Below, in pieces: positions 37,630 to 46,128 of a stretch of DNA of 64,000 nucleotides. The notes under the pieces were generated by a model that saw only the letters and a program-made list of their open reading frames with translations, was not told where the DNA came from and did no database searches. The translations under genes and the position numbers were made by a program. Each line of letters starts with the position of its first letter. Positions within the stretch are counted from its first letter, which is position 1. The stretch lies in the NCBI RefSeq assembly GCF_007833275.1, contig NZ_CP042241.1, positions 496,001 through 560,000 of the forward strand, in the 5' to 3' direction. The DNA is from Salarchaeum sp. JOR-1 (GTDB lineage Archaea; Halobacteriota; Halobacteria; Halobacteriales; Halobacteriaceae).

Positions 37630-38061
37630 CTACCAGCCGGCTTCGCGGGGTGTGGTTCGGACGACGTAGAGCGCACCGACGAGGACGGCGAGGAGGACGG
37701 CGTAGCCGGCGGCGACGTAGGCGGCCTCGGGGATTCCGTACTCCGTCGGCTGGAAGACGATTATCTTTCGCGCGACCGCGATGACGCCGGCGACGATGAC
37801 GATGCGGACGACGGACTCCTCGCGGGCGTACGCGACGACGGTCTGGTAGATTTCGACGACGATGAACAGGAGGAGGACGTCGTCGATGAGGGCGACGACG
37901 GCGCTCGTCTCGGTGAGTTCGCCGGTCTGCGCGAGCTGCAGGATGCTCAGCCCGAGGTCGAAGACGCCGATGGCGAACAGGCCGACGAGCACGTAAGCGG
38001 CGACGACTTCGAGCGCGCGGAGCGCGGTTTCCGAGGTCGCGGTGAATCTGTCGACGTCCAT
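37630..38061 (-). CDS. PsiE-like membrane protein
   Basis: This 143-aa protein has four membrane helices (about 15-38, 55-72, 83-97 and 110-132), with the PsiE pattern LFAIGVFDLG, VEIYQTVVAYAREESVVRIVIVAGVIAVARKII near the middle. PsiE was named as phosphate-starvation inducible in bacteria; its function is unknown. No phosphate-regulon genes are nearby, so regulation by phosphate is not supported here. It converges on a decayed coding region. Confidence 0.85.
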   Translation of the reverse strand: MDVDRFTATSETALRALEVVAAYVLVGLFAIGVFDLGLSILQLAQTGELTETSAVVALIDDVLLLFIVVEIYQTVVAYAREESVVRIVIVAGVIAVARKIIVFQPTEYGIPEAAYVAAGYAVLLAVLVGALYVVRTTPREAGW

Positions 38062-38094
38062 ACGCGACCCAGAACGGCCGGAGTGATGAATGTG

Positions 38095-38931
38095 CTAGTC
38101 CAGCCGAACGGGGTCGTCGGTCGGGCGGAGGGTCACGGTCACGTCGTCGCCTCGTTCGAGGTCGTGGCCGTCGGCGAACACGAGTTTCGCGCGGAGGCCG
38201 TCGCGGCCGCAGAACAGGGAGAGGCCGGTCGCTGGCCGGTCGTTCGCGCGCACCGCGACGCCCGCCCACGTCACGTCCCGGCCGTCCGGCGTTCCGAGCG
38301 CGGTGTCGAAGAGCGTCATGGGGTCGTCGCCGCCGCCGAGCGCGCCGCCGTGGCGGTAGTGTGGGATGCCGCCGTCGAGCGGGCGGCCGTCGTCGCTCCC
38401 GACCGCCGCGAACGTTCCCGGAGCCGGATGAGTGGGGGCGTCGAGCGCGACGTACGTCTCGCCGGTCTCGGCGACGGTACCGGTGCCGTCCCAGGGGACG
38501 CCGCGCACGTCGATGTCGACGTCGAGAGGGAGGTTGCCGGACGCGCGCACGGGGTCGGCGTCGCGCTCGCGGAAGCCGAGGTGGACGTGGTTGTCCACCC
38601 AGGGCGCGAAGAACCCCGAGCGCACCAGCTCGCCGAGGGCGTCCCCGACCGCGACCTCGTCGCCGACCGCGACGGCGGGTTCGACGTGGAGGACGCGCGC
38701 GAGGTGGTCGCCGGTGTCGAGGACGACGAGGTGGTCGTGGTCGCTCGCGTACGGTTTCGGGGGGCAGCGGACGGTTCGGACGTGCGTGACGGTGCCGGCG
38801 ACGGGGCTGGGTGCGTCGTTCGAGTCGGGGTAGAGGTCGATGGCGCGGCCGGCGTCGTGCGCGGGATACGGCGAGTTGTAGAGGGAAAACCGGGGGTAGC
38901 GTTCGAGGGCGGCGGCCGGCAGGCAGACCAT
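38095..38931 (-). CDS. M23-like (LytM fold) protein
   Basis: This 278-aa protein has the M23/LytM-like order: HDAGRAIDLYP near 25-35 (first His and Asp), SPVAGTVTHVRTV, GDHLARVLHVEPAVAVGDEVAVGDALG, and DNHVHLGF near 115-122 supplying the His-x-His. In bacteria such domains cut peptidoglycan; haloarchaea have none, so it probably acts on another surface glycoprotein or is a binding fold. No signal peptide is visible, which is odd for an exported hydrolase. The C-terminal half is a separate uncharacterised beta-rich domain. Confidence 0.7.
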   Translation of the reverse strand: MVCLPAAALERYPRFSLYNSPYPAHDAGRAIDLYPDSNDAPSPVAGTVTHVRTVRCPPKPYASDHDHLVVLDTGDHLARVLHVEPAVAVGDEVAVGDALGELVRSGFFAPWVDNHVHLGFRERDADPVRASGNLPLDVDIDVRGVPWDGTGTVAETGETYVALDAPTHPAPGTFAAVGSDDGRPLDGGIPHYRHGGALGGGDDPMTLFDTALGTPDGRDVTWAGVAVRANDRPATGLSLFCGRDGLRAKLVFADGHDLERGDDVTVTLRPTDDPVRLD

Positions 38932-38982
38932 ACGCGTGAGTTACACCGAGCGCATTTACCCGTGTCGCGCGAAGGACGGGGT

Positions 38983-39663
38983 ATGCGCGTGGTTCGTGGC
39001 GTGGCGGACACCCGGACGGGGGACGGCGAGGTGACGAAGCGGCTCGTGGAACAGGTCGGGGCGGCAGGGGAGCCGGCGGTGCGCGTGTGGCGGCCGGATC
39101 GGCAGGTGGCGTTCGGGCGGCGGGACGCCCGGGCGGACGGGTATCGGGCGGCGCGGGAGGCGGCGCGCGAGCACGGGTTCGCGTCCGTGGAGCGCAGCGT
39201 CGGCGGGCGCGCGGTGGCGTACACGGGAAGCACGGTCGCGTTCGCGCGCATCGAACCCATCGCGGACATCCGGACGGGTCTCGAAGAGCGCTACGAGGCG
39301 ATGGTGTCGGACGTGCAGCGGGCGTGCTGGCGGCTCGGCGCGCCCGCCCAACGCGGCGAACCCCCGGAGTCGTTCTGTCCGGGCGCGTACAGCCTCCAGT
39401 ACCGGGGGAAGCTGGCGGGCGTCGCGCAGCGCGTCACGTCGAACGCCGCGCTCGTTTCCGGCGTGCTGGTGGTCGACGACCACCGCGAAATCGGGCGCGT
39501 GCTGGACGACGTGTACGGCGCGCTCGGCGTGCCGTTCGACCCGCGGTCGGTCGGGAGTCTGGAGCGCGCGGGCGCGACGGCCGACCCCGTCGAAGTGCTG
39601 TCCGAACTGGAGGCGGCGCTCGCGGGCGAGAACCACCGCGTGGAGAGCGTCCGTCAGACTTAG
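38983..39663 (+). CDS. Lipoate-protein ligase A-like protein
   Basis: This 226-aa protein belongs to the biotin/lipoate ligase (BPL/LplA/LipB) fold. The pattern is PAVRVWRPDRQVAFGRRDARADGY, then ERSVGGRAVAYTGSTVAFARI, which is the RRxGGRAVxH-like lipoyl-AMP loop, and PGAYSLQYRGKLAGVAQRVTSNAAL, with the conserved Lys in GKLAG. It is smaller than bacterial LplA and lacks the accessory domain. It probably attaches lipoate to 2-oxoacid dehydrogenase E2 or GcvH proteins. It is divergent from the M23-like gene. Confidence 0.82.
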   Translation: MRVVRGVADTRTGDGEVTKRLVEQVGAAGEPAVRVWRPDRQVAFGRRDARADGYRAAREAAREHGFASVERSVGGRAVAYTGSTVAFARIEPIADIRTGLEERYEAMVSDVQRACWRLGAPAQRGEPPESFCPGAYSLQYRGKLAGVAQRVTSNAALVSGVLVVDDHREIGRVLDDVYGALGVPFDPRSVGSLERAGATADPVEVLSELEAALAGENHRVESVRQT

Positions 39664-39687
39664 GCCGGTACTCGCCGCACTCGACGT

Positions 39688-40950
39688 ATGCGCGTGATTC
39701 GGGACGCGGCGCTCGCGGACGGCCGCCGAGTGGACGTTCGACTCGACGGCGGCCGCATCGACGCCGTGGGCGACGACCTGGACGGCGAACTGCTCGCGGA
39801 CGCGGACGGGAAGCTCCTCCTGCCGGGGATGATAGACGTGCACGTCCACTTCCGGCAGCCGGGCGCGAGCCACAAGGAGACGTGGGCGACGGGGAGTCGG
39901 TCGGCGGCCGCCGGCGGCGTCACCACCGTCGTCGACCAGCCGAACACGAATCCGCCGACGGTGACGGGCGCGGCGTTCGACGAGAAGGACGAACTCGCGA
40001 GCGAGTCGCTCGTGGAGTACGGCGTCAACGGCGGCGTCACGGAGAACTGGGATCCCGACTCGCTGTTCGACCGGCCGCTGTTCGCGCTCGGCGAGGTGTT
40101 CCTCGCGGACTCGACCGGAAACATGGGTATCGACGCAGCGCTGTTCGCGGCGGCGGTGGAGCGCGCGGCCGACGAGGACGTGCCCGTCACCGTGCACGCG
40201 GAGGACGCCGACCTGTTCTCCGAGGACGCCCGGGAGCGCTCGGACGCCGACGCGTGGAGCGCGTACCGCACGCCGGAGGCGGAGGAAGCGGCGGTGGAGC
40301 GCGCGGTCGAGGTCGCGGAGGGGTCGGGCGCGCAGGTGCACATCGCGCACACGAGCACGCCGGAGGGCGTGGACGCGGCGCGTGCGGGCGGCGCGACCTG
40401 CGAGGTGACGCCCCACCACCTCTTCCTCTCGCGGGACGACCTCGACGACCTCGGGACGTTCGGGCGGATGAACCCGCCGCTTCGCTCCGAAGAACGGCGA
40501 GAAGCGGTGTTCGAGCGGCTCCGAGAGGGAAAAGTGGACGTGGTGGCGACCGACCACGCGCCGCACACCCGCGAGGAGAAGGACGCGGGCATCTGGGACG
40601 CGCCCTCGGGCGTTCCGGGCGTCGAGACGGCGCTCCCGCTCCTGCTGAACGCCGCGCGGGAGGGCGAACTGTCCTACGAGCGCGTGCGGGACGTGACGGC
40701 CGCGAATCCAGCCCGAATCTTCGACCTCCCGCGGAAGGGGCGAATCGAGGCGGGCCGGGACGCGGATTTGGTGCTCGTCGACCCCGAGAACGTGCGGGAG
40801 ATTCGGGGAGACGACCTGCACTCGAAGTGCGGGTGGACGCCGTTCGAAGGCTTCGCGGGCGTGTTCCCGGAGTGGACGATGGTTCGCGGCGAGTTCGCCT
40901 ATCGGGAGGGGGAGTTCGGGAGCGCGCGCGGCGAGAACGTGCGACGGTAA
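39688..40950 (+). CDS. pyrC: Dihydroorotase
   Basis: This 420-aa class I dihydroorotase carries out the third step of pyrimidine synthesis. Metal ligands are in DVHVHFRQPG (His52, His54). Further family blocks are VDQPNTNPPT, VHAEDADLF, HIAHTSTPEGVDAARAGGATCEVTPHHLFL, VATDHAPHTREEKD, and PLLLNAAREGELS. A carboxylated Lys is replaced in some members by an acidic residue; I did not resolve it. It lies 24 bp after the ligase gene and may share its transcript. pyrD is found separately at 60.1 kb. Confidence 0.95.
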   Translation: MRVIRDAALADGRRVDVRLDGGRIDAVGDDLDGELLADADGKLLLPGMIDVHVHFRQPGASHKETWATGSRSAAAGGVTTVVDQPNTNPPTVTGAAFDEKDELASESLVEYGVNGGVTENWDPDSLFDRPLFALGEVFLADSTGNMGIDAALFAAAVERAADEDVPVTVHAEDADLFSEDARERSDADAWSAYRTPEAEEAAVERAVEVAEGSGAQVHIAHTSTPEGVDAARAGGATCEVTPHHLFLSRDDLDDLGTFGRMNPPLRSEERREAVFERLREGKVDVVATDHAPHTREEKDAGIWDAPSGVPGVETALPLLLNAAREGELSYERVRDVTAANPARIFDLPRKGRIEAGRDADLVLVDPENVREIRGDDLHSKCGWTPFEGFAGVFPEWTMVRGEFAYREGEFGSARGENVRR

Positions 40951-40982
40951 CGCTTTTCGGCGCGGCACGCGCTCGTTCTAGC

Positions 40983-41459
40983 ATGAGCGAGGACGTGACG
41001 GATCCGCGGGCGGGTGCGTGGGCGGCGACGGTCGAGGACATGGCGGCGACCGCTGACGCCTACGACGACGCCGGCTGGGACACGTACGAGGTAGAGCCGG
41101 GCGACACGACCCTGCTGGCGACCGAGGACGCGGAGCGCGCGGACCTCGACGTGGTCGTCACCGGGTCGGACTACGAGACGATTACGGACCTCATCGAGGA
41201 CGGCGTTTCCTTCGCGGAGTACGAGGTTCTCACCGCGACCGAGGCGGGAACGGTGTACGTCGTGGTCGTGATGGAAGACCCCGACCGCGAGGTCGCGCTG
41301 TTGTTCGCGGCGATGTACGGCGAGGACGACGCCGCGGAGGCCGCGGACGCGGCCGCGGCGCGCGGCGAGTTCGTGGTTCACCTCCGCGGCCTGGAGGAAG
41401 AACCGGTCGAGTTCGTGTACGAGGATCCCGGGCTGTTCGCGGGCCGCGGCGGGGATTAG
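40983..41459 (+). CDS. Uncharacterised acidic haloarchaeal protein
   Basis: This is a 158-aa, strongly acidic soluble protein: AWAATVEDMAATADAYDDAGWDTYEVEPGDTTLLATEDAE, then VVTGSDYETITDLIEDGVSFAEYEVLTATEAGTVYVVVVMEDPDREVALLFAAMY. It looks like a conserved haloarchaeal domain of alternating strands and helices, with no catalytic motif. It starts 33 bp after pyrC and ends overlapping the convergent DUF5806 gene by 4 bp (TTAG), both stops in the same four bases. Confidence 0.72.
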   Translation: MSEDVTDPRAGAWAATVEDMAATADAYDDAGWDTYEVEPGDTTLLATEDAERADLDVVVTGSDYETITDLIEDGVSFAEYEVLTATEAGTVYVVVVMEDPDREVALLFAAMYGEDDAAEAADAAAARGEFVVHLRGLEEEPVEFVYEDPGLFAGRGGD

Positions 41460-42103
41460 TCGGCGGTGGTGAGGTCGCCGCCGCAGTGCGGGCACTCCTC
41501 GCCGTGGCGGAGTTCGTCGCTCGCCTCCCGAACCTCCCGCATGACGCTGGAGATGCGTTCTTCCGCGTCGAGTTCGTCCTCGACGGAGAGATCCACGCCC
41601 TCGACTTCGAGCAGGAACTTCGCGACCTCCGTGGCCTCGTACATCACGTCGTCCAGTTCGTCCGCGGTGAAGAAGTCGCTCATCGCGCCGTAGAGGAAGG
41701 TCGCGCCCGCGGTCCGAACCTTGTCCTCGAACGCCGAGCGCGCCTGATTCACCGCCTGCGGCGTGTACGTGTCCGTCATGAACGGCACGAGCTCCGGGAG
41801 GTTCTCCCCGATCTTCGTCATCTCCACGCCCGTCTCCGTCCGGAAGTCCGCGCAGAGCCGCGCAATCGCCCACTCGCGGGCCGTGATGTAGGTGCGGTCG
41901 CGGAGGAACTCGTTCACGCGCTCGTACTGCGCGCCGTCCATCTTCGTGAAGCGGTCGTACGTAACCACGTCCTCGGGCACGTCGTCCGCGTCGTCGCTCC
42001 CGGTGTCCTCGGGGACGCCGGGCGCGGCGTCCGATTCCGGTTCGTCGTCTCGCGCGTCCGCCCGAGCGGCGCGCTCCCCGGCGGGTTCGGCGTCCTCAGT
42101 CAT
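41456..42103 (-). CDS. DUF5806-type protein with C-terminal zinc knuckle
   Basis: This 215-aa protein has a disordered acidic N-terminus (about 1-50), then the conserved core TYDRFTKMDGAQYERVNEFLRDRTYITAREWAIARLCADFRTETGVEMTKIGENLPELVPFMTDTYTP, a helical region, and a C-terminal HGEECPHCGGDLTTAD with a single CPHC pair. The core matches the DUF5806 family of haloarchaea. The ATG at 42103 begins MTEDAEPAG. Function unknown; a ribosome- or nucleic-acid-associated role is conceivable but unsupported. Confidence 0.75.
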   Translation of the reverse strand: MTEDAEPAGERAARADARDDEPESDAAPGVPEDTGSDDADDVPEDVVTYDRFTKMDGAQYERVNEFLRDRTYITAREWAIARLCADFRTETGVEMTKIGENLPELVPFMTDTYTPQAVNQARSAFEDKVRTAGATFLYGAMSDFFTADELDDVMYEATEVAKFLLEVEGVDLSVEDELDAEERISSVMREVREASDELRHGEECPHCGGDLTTAD

Positions 42104-42184
42104 ACTCCCGGATAGCGAGTACGGCCGCAAAAGGGTGTCGGGGAGGACACAACGCTTTACTCGGGAGAGGGCGACGACTCGGAC

Positions 42185-42553
42185 ATGAAGGTCTTGCTCG
42201 GAATCGGCGGCAGCGAGGACTCTCTGGACGCGCTCTCGAAGACCGCGGAGCGCGCGCGGGAGGCCGGCGACGACCTCACGGTCGCCATCGTGGAGAACCC
42301 GGAGAGCGACCGCACGCCGGACGAAATCGAGGACGCCGTCGAGCGCGTGCTCGACGAGTACGACATCGACGCGACCGTCCGGCACGTCTCCGGCGACCCG
42401 GGAAGCCGGCTCGTGACCATCGCGGAGTCCGAGGACTTCGACCAGATCGCGCTCGGCGGCGGTGAGCGCAGTCCGATGGGGAAGCTCCGACTCGGCCACA
42501 TCGCCGAGTTCGTACTCCTGAACGCGCACGTCTCCGTCACCCTCGTCCGATGA
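42185..42553 (+). CDS. Universal stress protein (UspA family), short form
   Basis: This 122-aa UspA-fold protein begins MKVLLGIGGSEDSLDALSKTAERA. The usual ATP-binding C-terminal G-2x-G-9x-G(S/T) motif is only partly kept (ALGGGERSPMGKLRLGHIAEFVLLNA), so nucleotide binding is possible. It is the first of three Usp genes within 1.9 kb. Its stop overlaps the downstream acetyltransferase start (ATGA), indicating coupling. Confidence 0.85.
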   Translation: MKVLLGIGGSEDSLDALSKTAERAREAGDDLTVAIVENPESDRTPDEIEDAVERVLDEYDIDATVRHVSGDPGSRLVTIAESEDFDQIALGGGERSPMGKLRLGHIAEFVLLNAHVSVTLVR

Positions 42554-43068
42554 CCGTCGATAACTACCCCGATACGGCGTCCGGGCCGTTCCCGTCCCCG
42601 CCGTCGTCGTTCGCGGACGGCGAGGACCGCGACATCGAGCTGCGGGCGTTCGACGAGGACACGGACGCGCTCGTCGAGATGTACGTGGACTTCTCGCAGG
42701 AAGACCGCGCGCAGGGCGTGCCGCCGGTCGGCGAGGAGCGCGTGCGGGACTGGCTGGACACCCTCACTGGAGACGGCTACAACGTCGTCGCGTGGCACGG
42801 CGACCGCGTGGTCGGGCACGCCACGCTCGTCCCGGACGGCACGGGCGGGTACGAACTCGCCATCTTCGTCCACCAGGCCTACCAGGGCGCGGGCATCGGA
42901 ACCCGCCTCCTCCGGAACCTCCTCGGGCACGGCGCGGCGCAGGGCGTCGAGCGCGTGTGGCTCACCGTCGAGCGCTGGAACCGCGCGGCGGTCGCGCTCT
43001 ACGAGAAAGTCGGGTTCGAGACCGTGGACGCGGAGAGCTTCGAACTCGAGATGGCCATCCGCGTCTAG
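42550..43068 (+). CDS. GNAT family N-acetyltransferase
   Basis: This 172-aa GNAT protein has the acetyl-CoA motif VHQAYQGAGIGTRLLRNLLGHGAAQGVERVWLTVERWNRAAVALYEKVGFETVD near 115-165. The N-terminal part (IELRAFDEDTDALVEMYVDFSQEDRAQGVPPVGEERVRDWL) resembles GNATs that are linked to stress and CoA-binding proteins. Substrate unknown. It is translationally coupled to the upstream Usp gene, suggesting a stress-linked acetylation pair. Its stop shares a CTAG with the convergent Usp gene. Confidence 0.88.
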   Translation: MTVDNYPDTASGPFPSPPSSFADGEDRDIELRAFDEDTDALVEMYVDFSQEDRAQGVPPVGEERVRDWLDTLTGDGYNVVAWHGDRVVGHATLVPDGTGGYELAIFVHQAYQGAGIGTRLLRNLLGHGAAQGVERVWLTVERWNRAAVALYEKVGFETVDAESFELEMAIRV

Positions 43069-43505
43069 ACGGAGAGGACGGGCTGGCTCGCGTACAACAG
43101 AACGTACTCGGCCGCTTTTTCGAGAACCGCGGAACTGTCGTCACCGGCCTCGCGGGGGACGACGAGGAAGTCCGCGTCCAGGTCGTCCGCGGCGTCGAGG
43201 ATGACGCTCCCCGGGTGCGTCATCTTCCGCGTGGTGGAGAAGCCGAGCGCGACGGAGACGTCGAAGGGGACGCGGTCGTCAGCGACAGCGCGGAGGTCCT
43301 CGGCGAACGCTTCGGACTGGTCTGCGACGGCGTCCTCCGACACCTCCCCGGATTCCACGCGGCGCGACACCTGTTCGCCGGCGACGAAGAGCGCGTGGAG
43401 GGTGGCGTCGTACTTCTCGGCGACGGCGACCGCGTACTCGGTGGCGTTGACGGACTCCGCGCCGCCGTCCACGGGAACGAGCACGGTGTCCACGTCGAGG
43501 GGCAT
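43065..43505 (-). CDS. Universal stress protein (UspA family)
   Basis: This 146-aa UspA protein begins MPLDVDTVLVPVDGGAESVNATEYAVAVAEKYDATLHALFV. The C-terminal nucleotide motif is degraded (VVPREAGDDSSAVLEKAAEYVLLYASQPVLSV lacks the G-2x-G-9x-GS), so it likely belongs to the non-ATP-binding Usp type. The ATG at 43505 is the canonical start. It is convergent with the GNAT gene and divergent from the third Usp gene, with about 110 bp between them. Confidence 0.85.
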   Translation of the reverse strand: MPLDVDTVLVPVDGGAESVNATEYAVAVAEKYDATLHALFVAGEQVSRRVESGEVSEDAVADQSEAFAEDLRAVADDRVPFDVSVALGFSTTRKMTHPGSVILDAADDLDADFLVVPREAGDDSSAVLEKAAEYVLLYASQPVLSV

Positions 43506-43614
43506 ACGCGGACGTGCGTCCCGGGACCGTAAAAAGACTCCGTGAGTCCGGGCGTGCGGCCGGCCGCGGGGCACTGCGCCATCATTTATGTCGCGGCGCG
43601 CAGAAGACGGTGAT

Positions 43615-44052
43615 ATGATAGGGACGGTCGTCATCGCGACGGACGGCTCGGAGAGCGTCGAGCGCGCCGTCGAGGTCGCCTTAGACCTCGCAGAGCGCTT
43701 CGACGCGGACGTGCACGCGCTCTACGTCGTTGACGCTGGCGAGGTGGAGAACGCGCCCGCAGACCTCCGGGAGGAACTCAGAACAGCGCTCACCGAGCGC
43801 GGGGAGACGGCGACCGGGAACGTGGTCGAACGCACGACCCACGGCGTCACGACGGCGGTTCGAGAGGGCCGGCCCGCGAACGAGATCCGAGCGTACGCCC
43901 GCGAGGTGGACGCGGACGTGGTGGCGACGGGAACCCGGGGCCGCCACGGCGAGAACCGCTTCCTCGTCGGGTCTGTCGCGGAACGCGTCGTTCGGACGTG
44001 TCCCGTTCCCGTGTTGACGGTGCGGCAGATGGCGAGCGACGAGTCCGCATAG
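43615..44052 (+). CDS. Universal stress protein (UspA family), ATP-binding type
   Basis: This 145-aa protein has MIGTVVIATDGSESVERAVEVALDLAERF at the start and a full nucleotide motif near the end: ATGTRGRHGENRFLVGSVAERVVRTCPVPVLTV (G-x-R-G...G...GS). This is the ATP-binding Usp type. The ATG at 43615 gives the standard N-terminus; an upstream ATG at 43588 would add a 9-residue Arg-rich tail and is less likely. Location next to another Usp gene suggests a stress-response cluster. Confidence 0.88.
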   Translation: MIGTVVIATDGSESVERAVEVALDLAERFDADVHALYVVDAGEVENAPADLREELRTALTERGETATGNVVERTTHGVTTAVREGRPANEIRAYAREVDADVVATGTRGRHGENRFLVGSVAERVVRTCPVPVLTVRQMASDESA

Positions 44053-44088
44053 CGGCGTCCTTTTCACCCGAGGCGTTCTGTTCCGCGT

Positions 44089-45180
44089 ATGAAGGACTGG
44101 GTTATCGACGACGAGAACCTCTCCCTGGAGCGCAAATCCCTCCTCCCTGGGGCGGGGTTTTTCGTCCCGGACAGCATCGAGGACGAGCGAGAAGACCGCG
44201 AGATCGAAGCGCGCGCGGAGGGCGCAGACGTCATCGTGGTCACGGACCCCGACGCGGACGGTCTCGCATGCGCGGCGATCATCCGCGAGGTGTACGGCGA
44301 GGGCGCGCTCATCCCGACCGGCCCGCACGAACTCGCGGACGGCATCCGGCGCGCCGCCGAGTACGGCGACTCGGGCGCGCGCGTGTTCATCTGCGACCTC
44401 TGCCCGGACGACTACGCCGACGTCGAGGTCGAACTCGGCCTCCTGACGGAGCACGCGGAGTCAGTGCGGTGGTTCGACCACCACCAGTGGACGGACAGCG
44501 CGAAGCGGGGCGTCCGCGACGCCGGCGTCGACCTCGTCGTCGGCGAGTCCGACGAGGAGTGCACGGCAGACGTAGCCGTCCGCAGCATCGAGGCGGACAT
44601 CCCCCGCCACCTCATCGAGCTCGCGGCCGTGACGCGCGACCACGACCTCTGGCTGAAGGACGACCCGCGAAGCGACGACCTCGCGGACTACTCGCACTGG
44701 GTGGACGACGAGGAGTACGCGGACACCGTGCAGGAACACGGCCCCGACCTCCCAGAATCGGCGCAGGAGTACCTCGCGGAGCGCCGCGTCGAGAAGGACG
44801 ACCTCATCGAGCGCGCGGTGAACCGCGCCGAACTGAAGACCGTCGGGGGCGTGACCGTTGGCGTCACGTACGGGCGGTGCTCGCAGAACGAGGTCGCGGA
44901 CGAACTCCGCGAGCAGGGCGCGGACGCCGCCGTCGTCGTGAAGCCGTCGGGGAGCGCGAGCATCCGCGGGAGCGAGGACTTCGAGCGCTGTCACGAGGTC
45001 GCGCGCCAGGTGCAGGGCGGCGGCCATCCCCGCGCCGCGGGCTGTAAACCCCACATCTACGACGACATGATGGACTACGCCCACCACTGGACGACGCGGG
45101 GTGCGGTCGCGAAACAGAAAATCCTCGACGCGTTCGCCTCGCTCCCCGACGACGAGGAGGACGTGGACACCGAGCGCTAG
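44089..45180 (+). CDS. DHH/RecJ-like single-strand phosphoesterase
   Basis: This 363-aa DHH-family protein has motif I DPDADG at 53-58, motif II FICDLCPDDY near 100-109, the DHH motif at 130-132 (WFDHHQW), motif IV region AAVTRDHDLWL and the DHHA1 C-terminal block GGGHPRAAGCKP near 311. It resembles the archaeal RecJ-like/GAN-type phosphoesterases that act on single-stranded nucleic acids or oligonucleotides in replication and repair. Substrate specificity cannot be assigned by eye. The stop shares a CTAG with the convergent DUF5807 gene. Confidence 0.88.
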   Translation: MKDWVIDDENLSLERKSLLPGAGFFVPDSIEDEREDREIEARAEGADVIVVTDPDADGLACAAIIREVYGEGALIPTGPHELADGIRRAAEYGDSGARVFICDLCPDDYADVEVELGLLTEHAESVRWFDHHQWTDSAKRGVRDAGVDLVVGESDEECTADVAVRSIEADIPRHLIELAAVTRDHDLWLKDDPRSDDLADYSHWVDDEEYADTVQEHGPDLPESAQEYLAERRVEKDDLIERAVNRAELKTVGGVTVGVTYGRCSQNEVADELREQGADAAVVVKPSGSASIRGSEDFERCHEVARQVQGGGHPRAAGCKPHIYDDMMDYAHHWTTRGAVAKQKILDAFASLPDDEEDVDTER

Positions 45181-45605
45181 ACGACCCAGCGCTCGGAGTA
45201 CGCGGTGCCGCACTCGCAGTACGCGTAGGCGTGCATCACGTCGCCCTCCGCGTAGAGACCGCCGACCTCCTCGTTTTGCTCCTCGAAGAACGCGAACACG
45301 AACTCCGTGTCGTGGTCGCTCGCCGGTTCGTCGGGGTGCTTGCTCGGGCAGTCGCCGCCCGCGAGGTCGCGGGCGATGTCGCCGTTCGTCCCCATCGCCT
45401 GCTGGCTGAACTGCATCGCCTCCATACCAGTCACCTGCTTGAAGACGCTGCGGCCCTGGTCGCCGGGGACGACGAGAACGATGCCGTCGTCGGTGCGTTC
45501 GCCGTACTGTTCGAGCGGCCCGAGGTCGTCCACCACCTCATCCGAGAGGTAGACGGCGACGTGCTCGGGGTGCTCGCCGTCGAGAAACTCTTCGTAGGTA
45601 CTCAT
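45177..45605 (-). CDS. DUF5807-type protein
   Basis: This 142-aa protein matches the haloarchaeal DUF5807 pattern: TYEEFLDGEHPEHVAVYLSDEVVDDLGPLEQYGERTDDGIVLVVPGDQGRSVFKQVTGMEAMQFSQQAM, then two Cys clusters (GGDCPSKH; YAYCECGTAYSERW) that may bind zinc. Function unknown. It sits between convergent DHH and the same-strand rps6e gene, 43 bp downstream of the latter's stop side. Confidence 0.75.
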   Translation of the reverse strand: MSTYEEFLDGEHPEHVAVYLSDEVVDDLGPLEQYGERTDDGIVLVVPGDQGRSVFKQVTGMEAMQFSQQAMGTNGDIARDLAGGDCPSKHPDEPASDHDTEFVFAFFEEQNEEVGGLYAEGDVMHAYAYCECGTAYSERWVV

Positions 45606-45648
45606 TGCTGTTCGTTCGTGGTGAACGCGAAAAAGCGCGACGACTCGT

Positions 45649-46044
45649 CTATTCGCTCTCCTCGTCCTCGCCGAGGAGCGCGTCCACCGAGTCCTCCCCG
45701 TACTCGGTGATTTTGACGTTGAGCTGCGCGGTGTCCTCGGAGACCTCGCGGCCGCGAACGCTCACGCGCTTGCGCTCGCCGTCGCGGCTCGGATTGAATC
45801 CGGGGCCGCCCTCGAGCAGGAGGTCGGCGAGTCCGCTTCCGCGGACGTCCGAGCGCATCGGACGGCCGGCGGCGTCGCTACCGCCAGTCAGTTCGACCGT
45901 GTAGCCGGTCAGTCCCACGGCGTCGCCGTCCACTTCGTCGCCGAGTTCCCGACCGAGGAATCGATTGGCGTCCTGTCCGTCAACTTCGAACTGGTGGCTC
46001 TCACCCGCTTCGGGGTCGGCCACCACGACGTCGAACGTAGCCAT
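45649..46044 (-). CDS. rps6e: 30S ribosomal protein S6e
   Basis: This 131-aa S6e has the hallmark [16 protein letters not shown] followed by [43 protein letters not shown]. That block is strongly conserved in archaeal S6e, a body protein of the small subunit. The C-terminus is short, without the phosphorylated tail of eukaryotic S6. A TATA-like TTTTAGGG (about 46070) precedes the start. It is divergent from the next gene. Confidence 0.95.
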   Translation of the reverse strand: MATFDVVVADPEAGESHQFEVDGQDANRFLGRELGDEVDGDAVGLTGYTVELTGGSDAAGRPMRSDVRGSGLADLLLEGGPGFNPSRDGERKRVSVRGREVSEDTAQLNVKITEYGEDSVDALLGEDEESE

Positions 46045-46128
46045 ACCCGTTACGAGACGGAGAGTGCCCTAAAACCCGTCGAATACGCGTCCCGAGCGTT
46101 GAAGGCCGCACGGCACGAACCACGGCCT

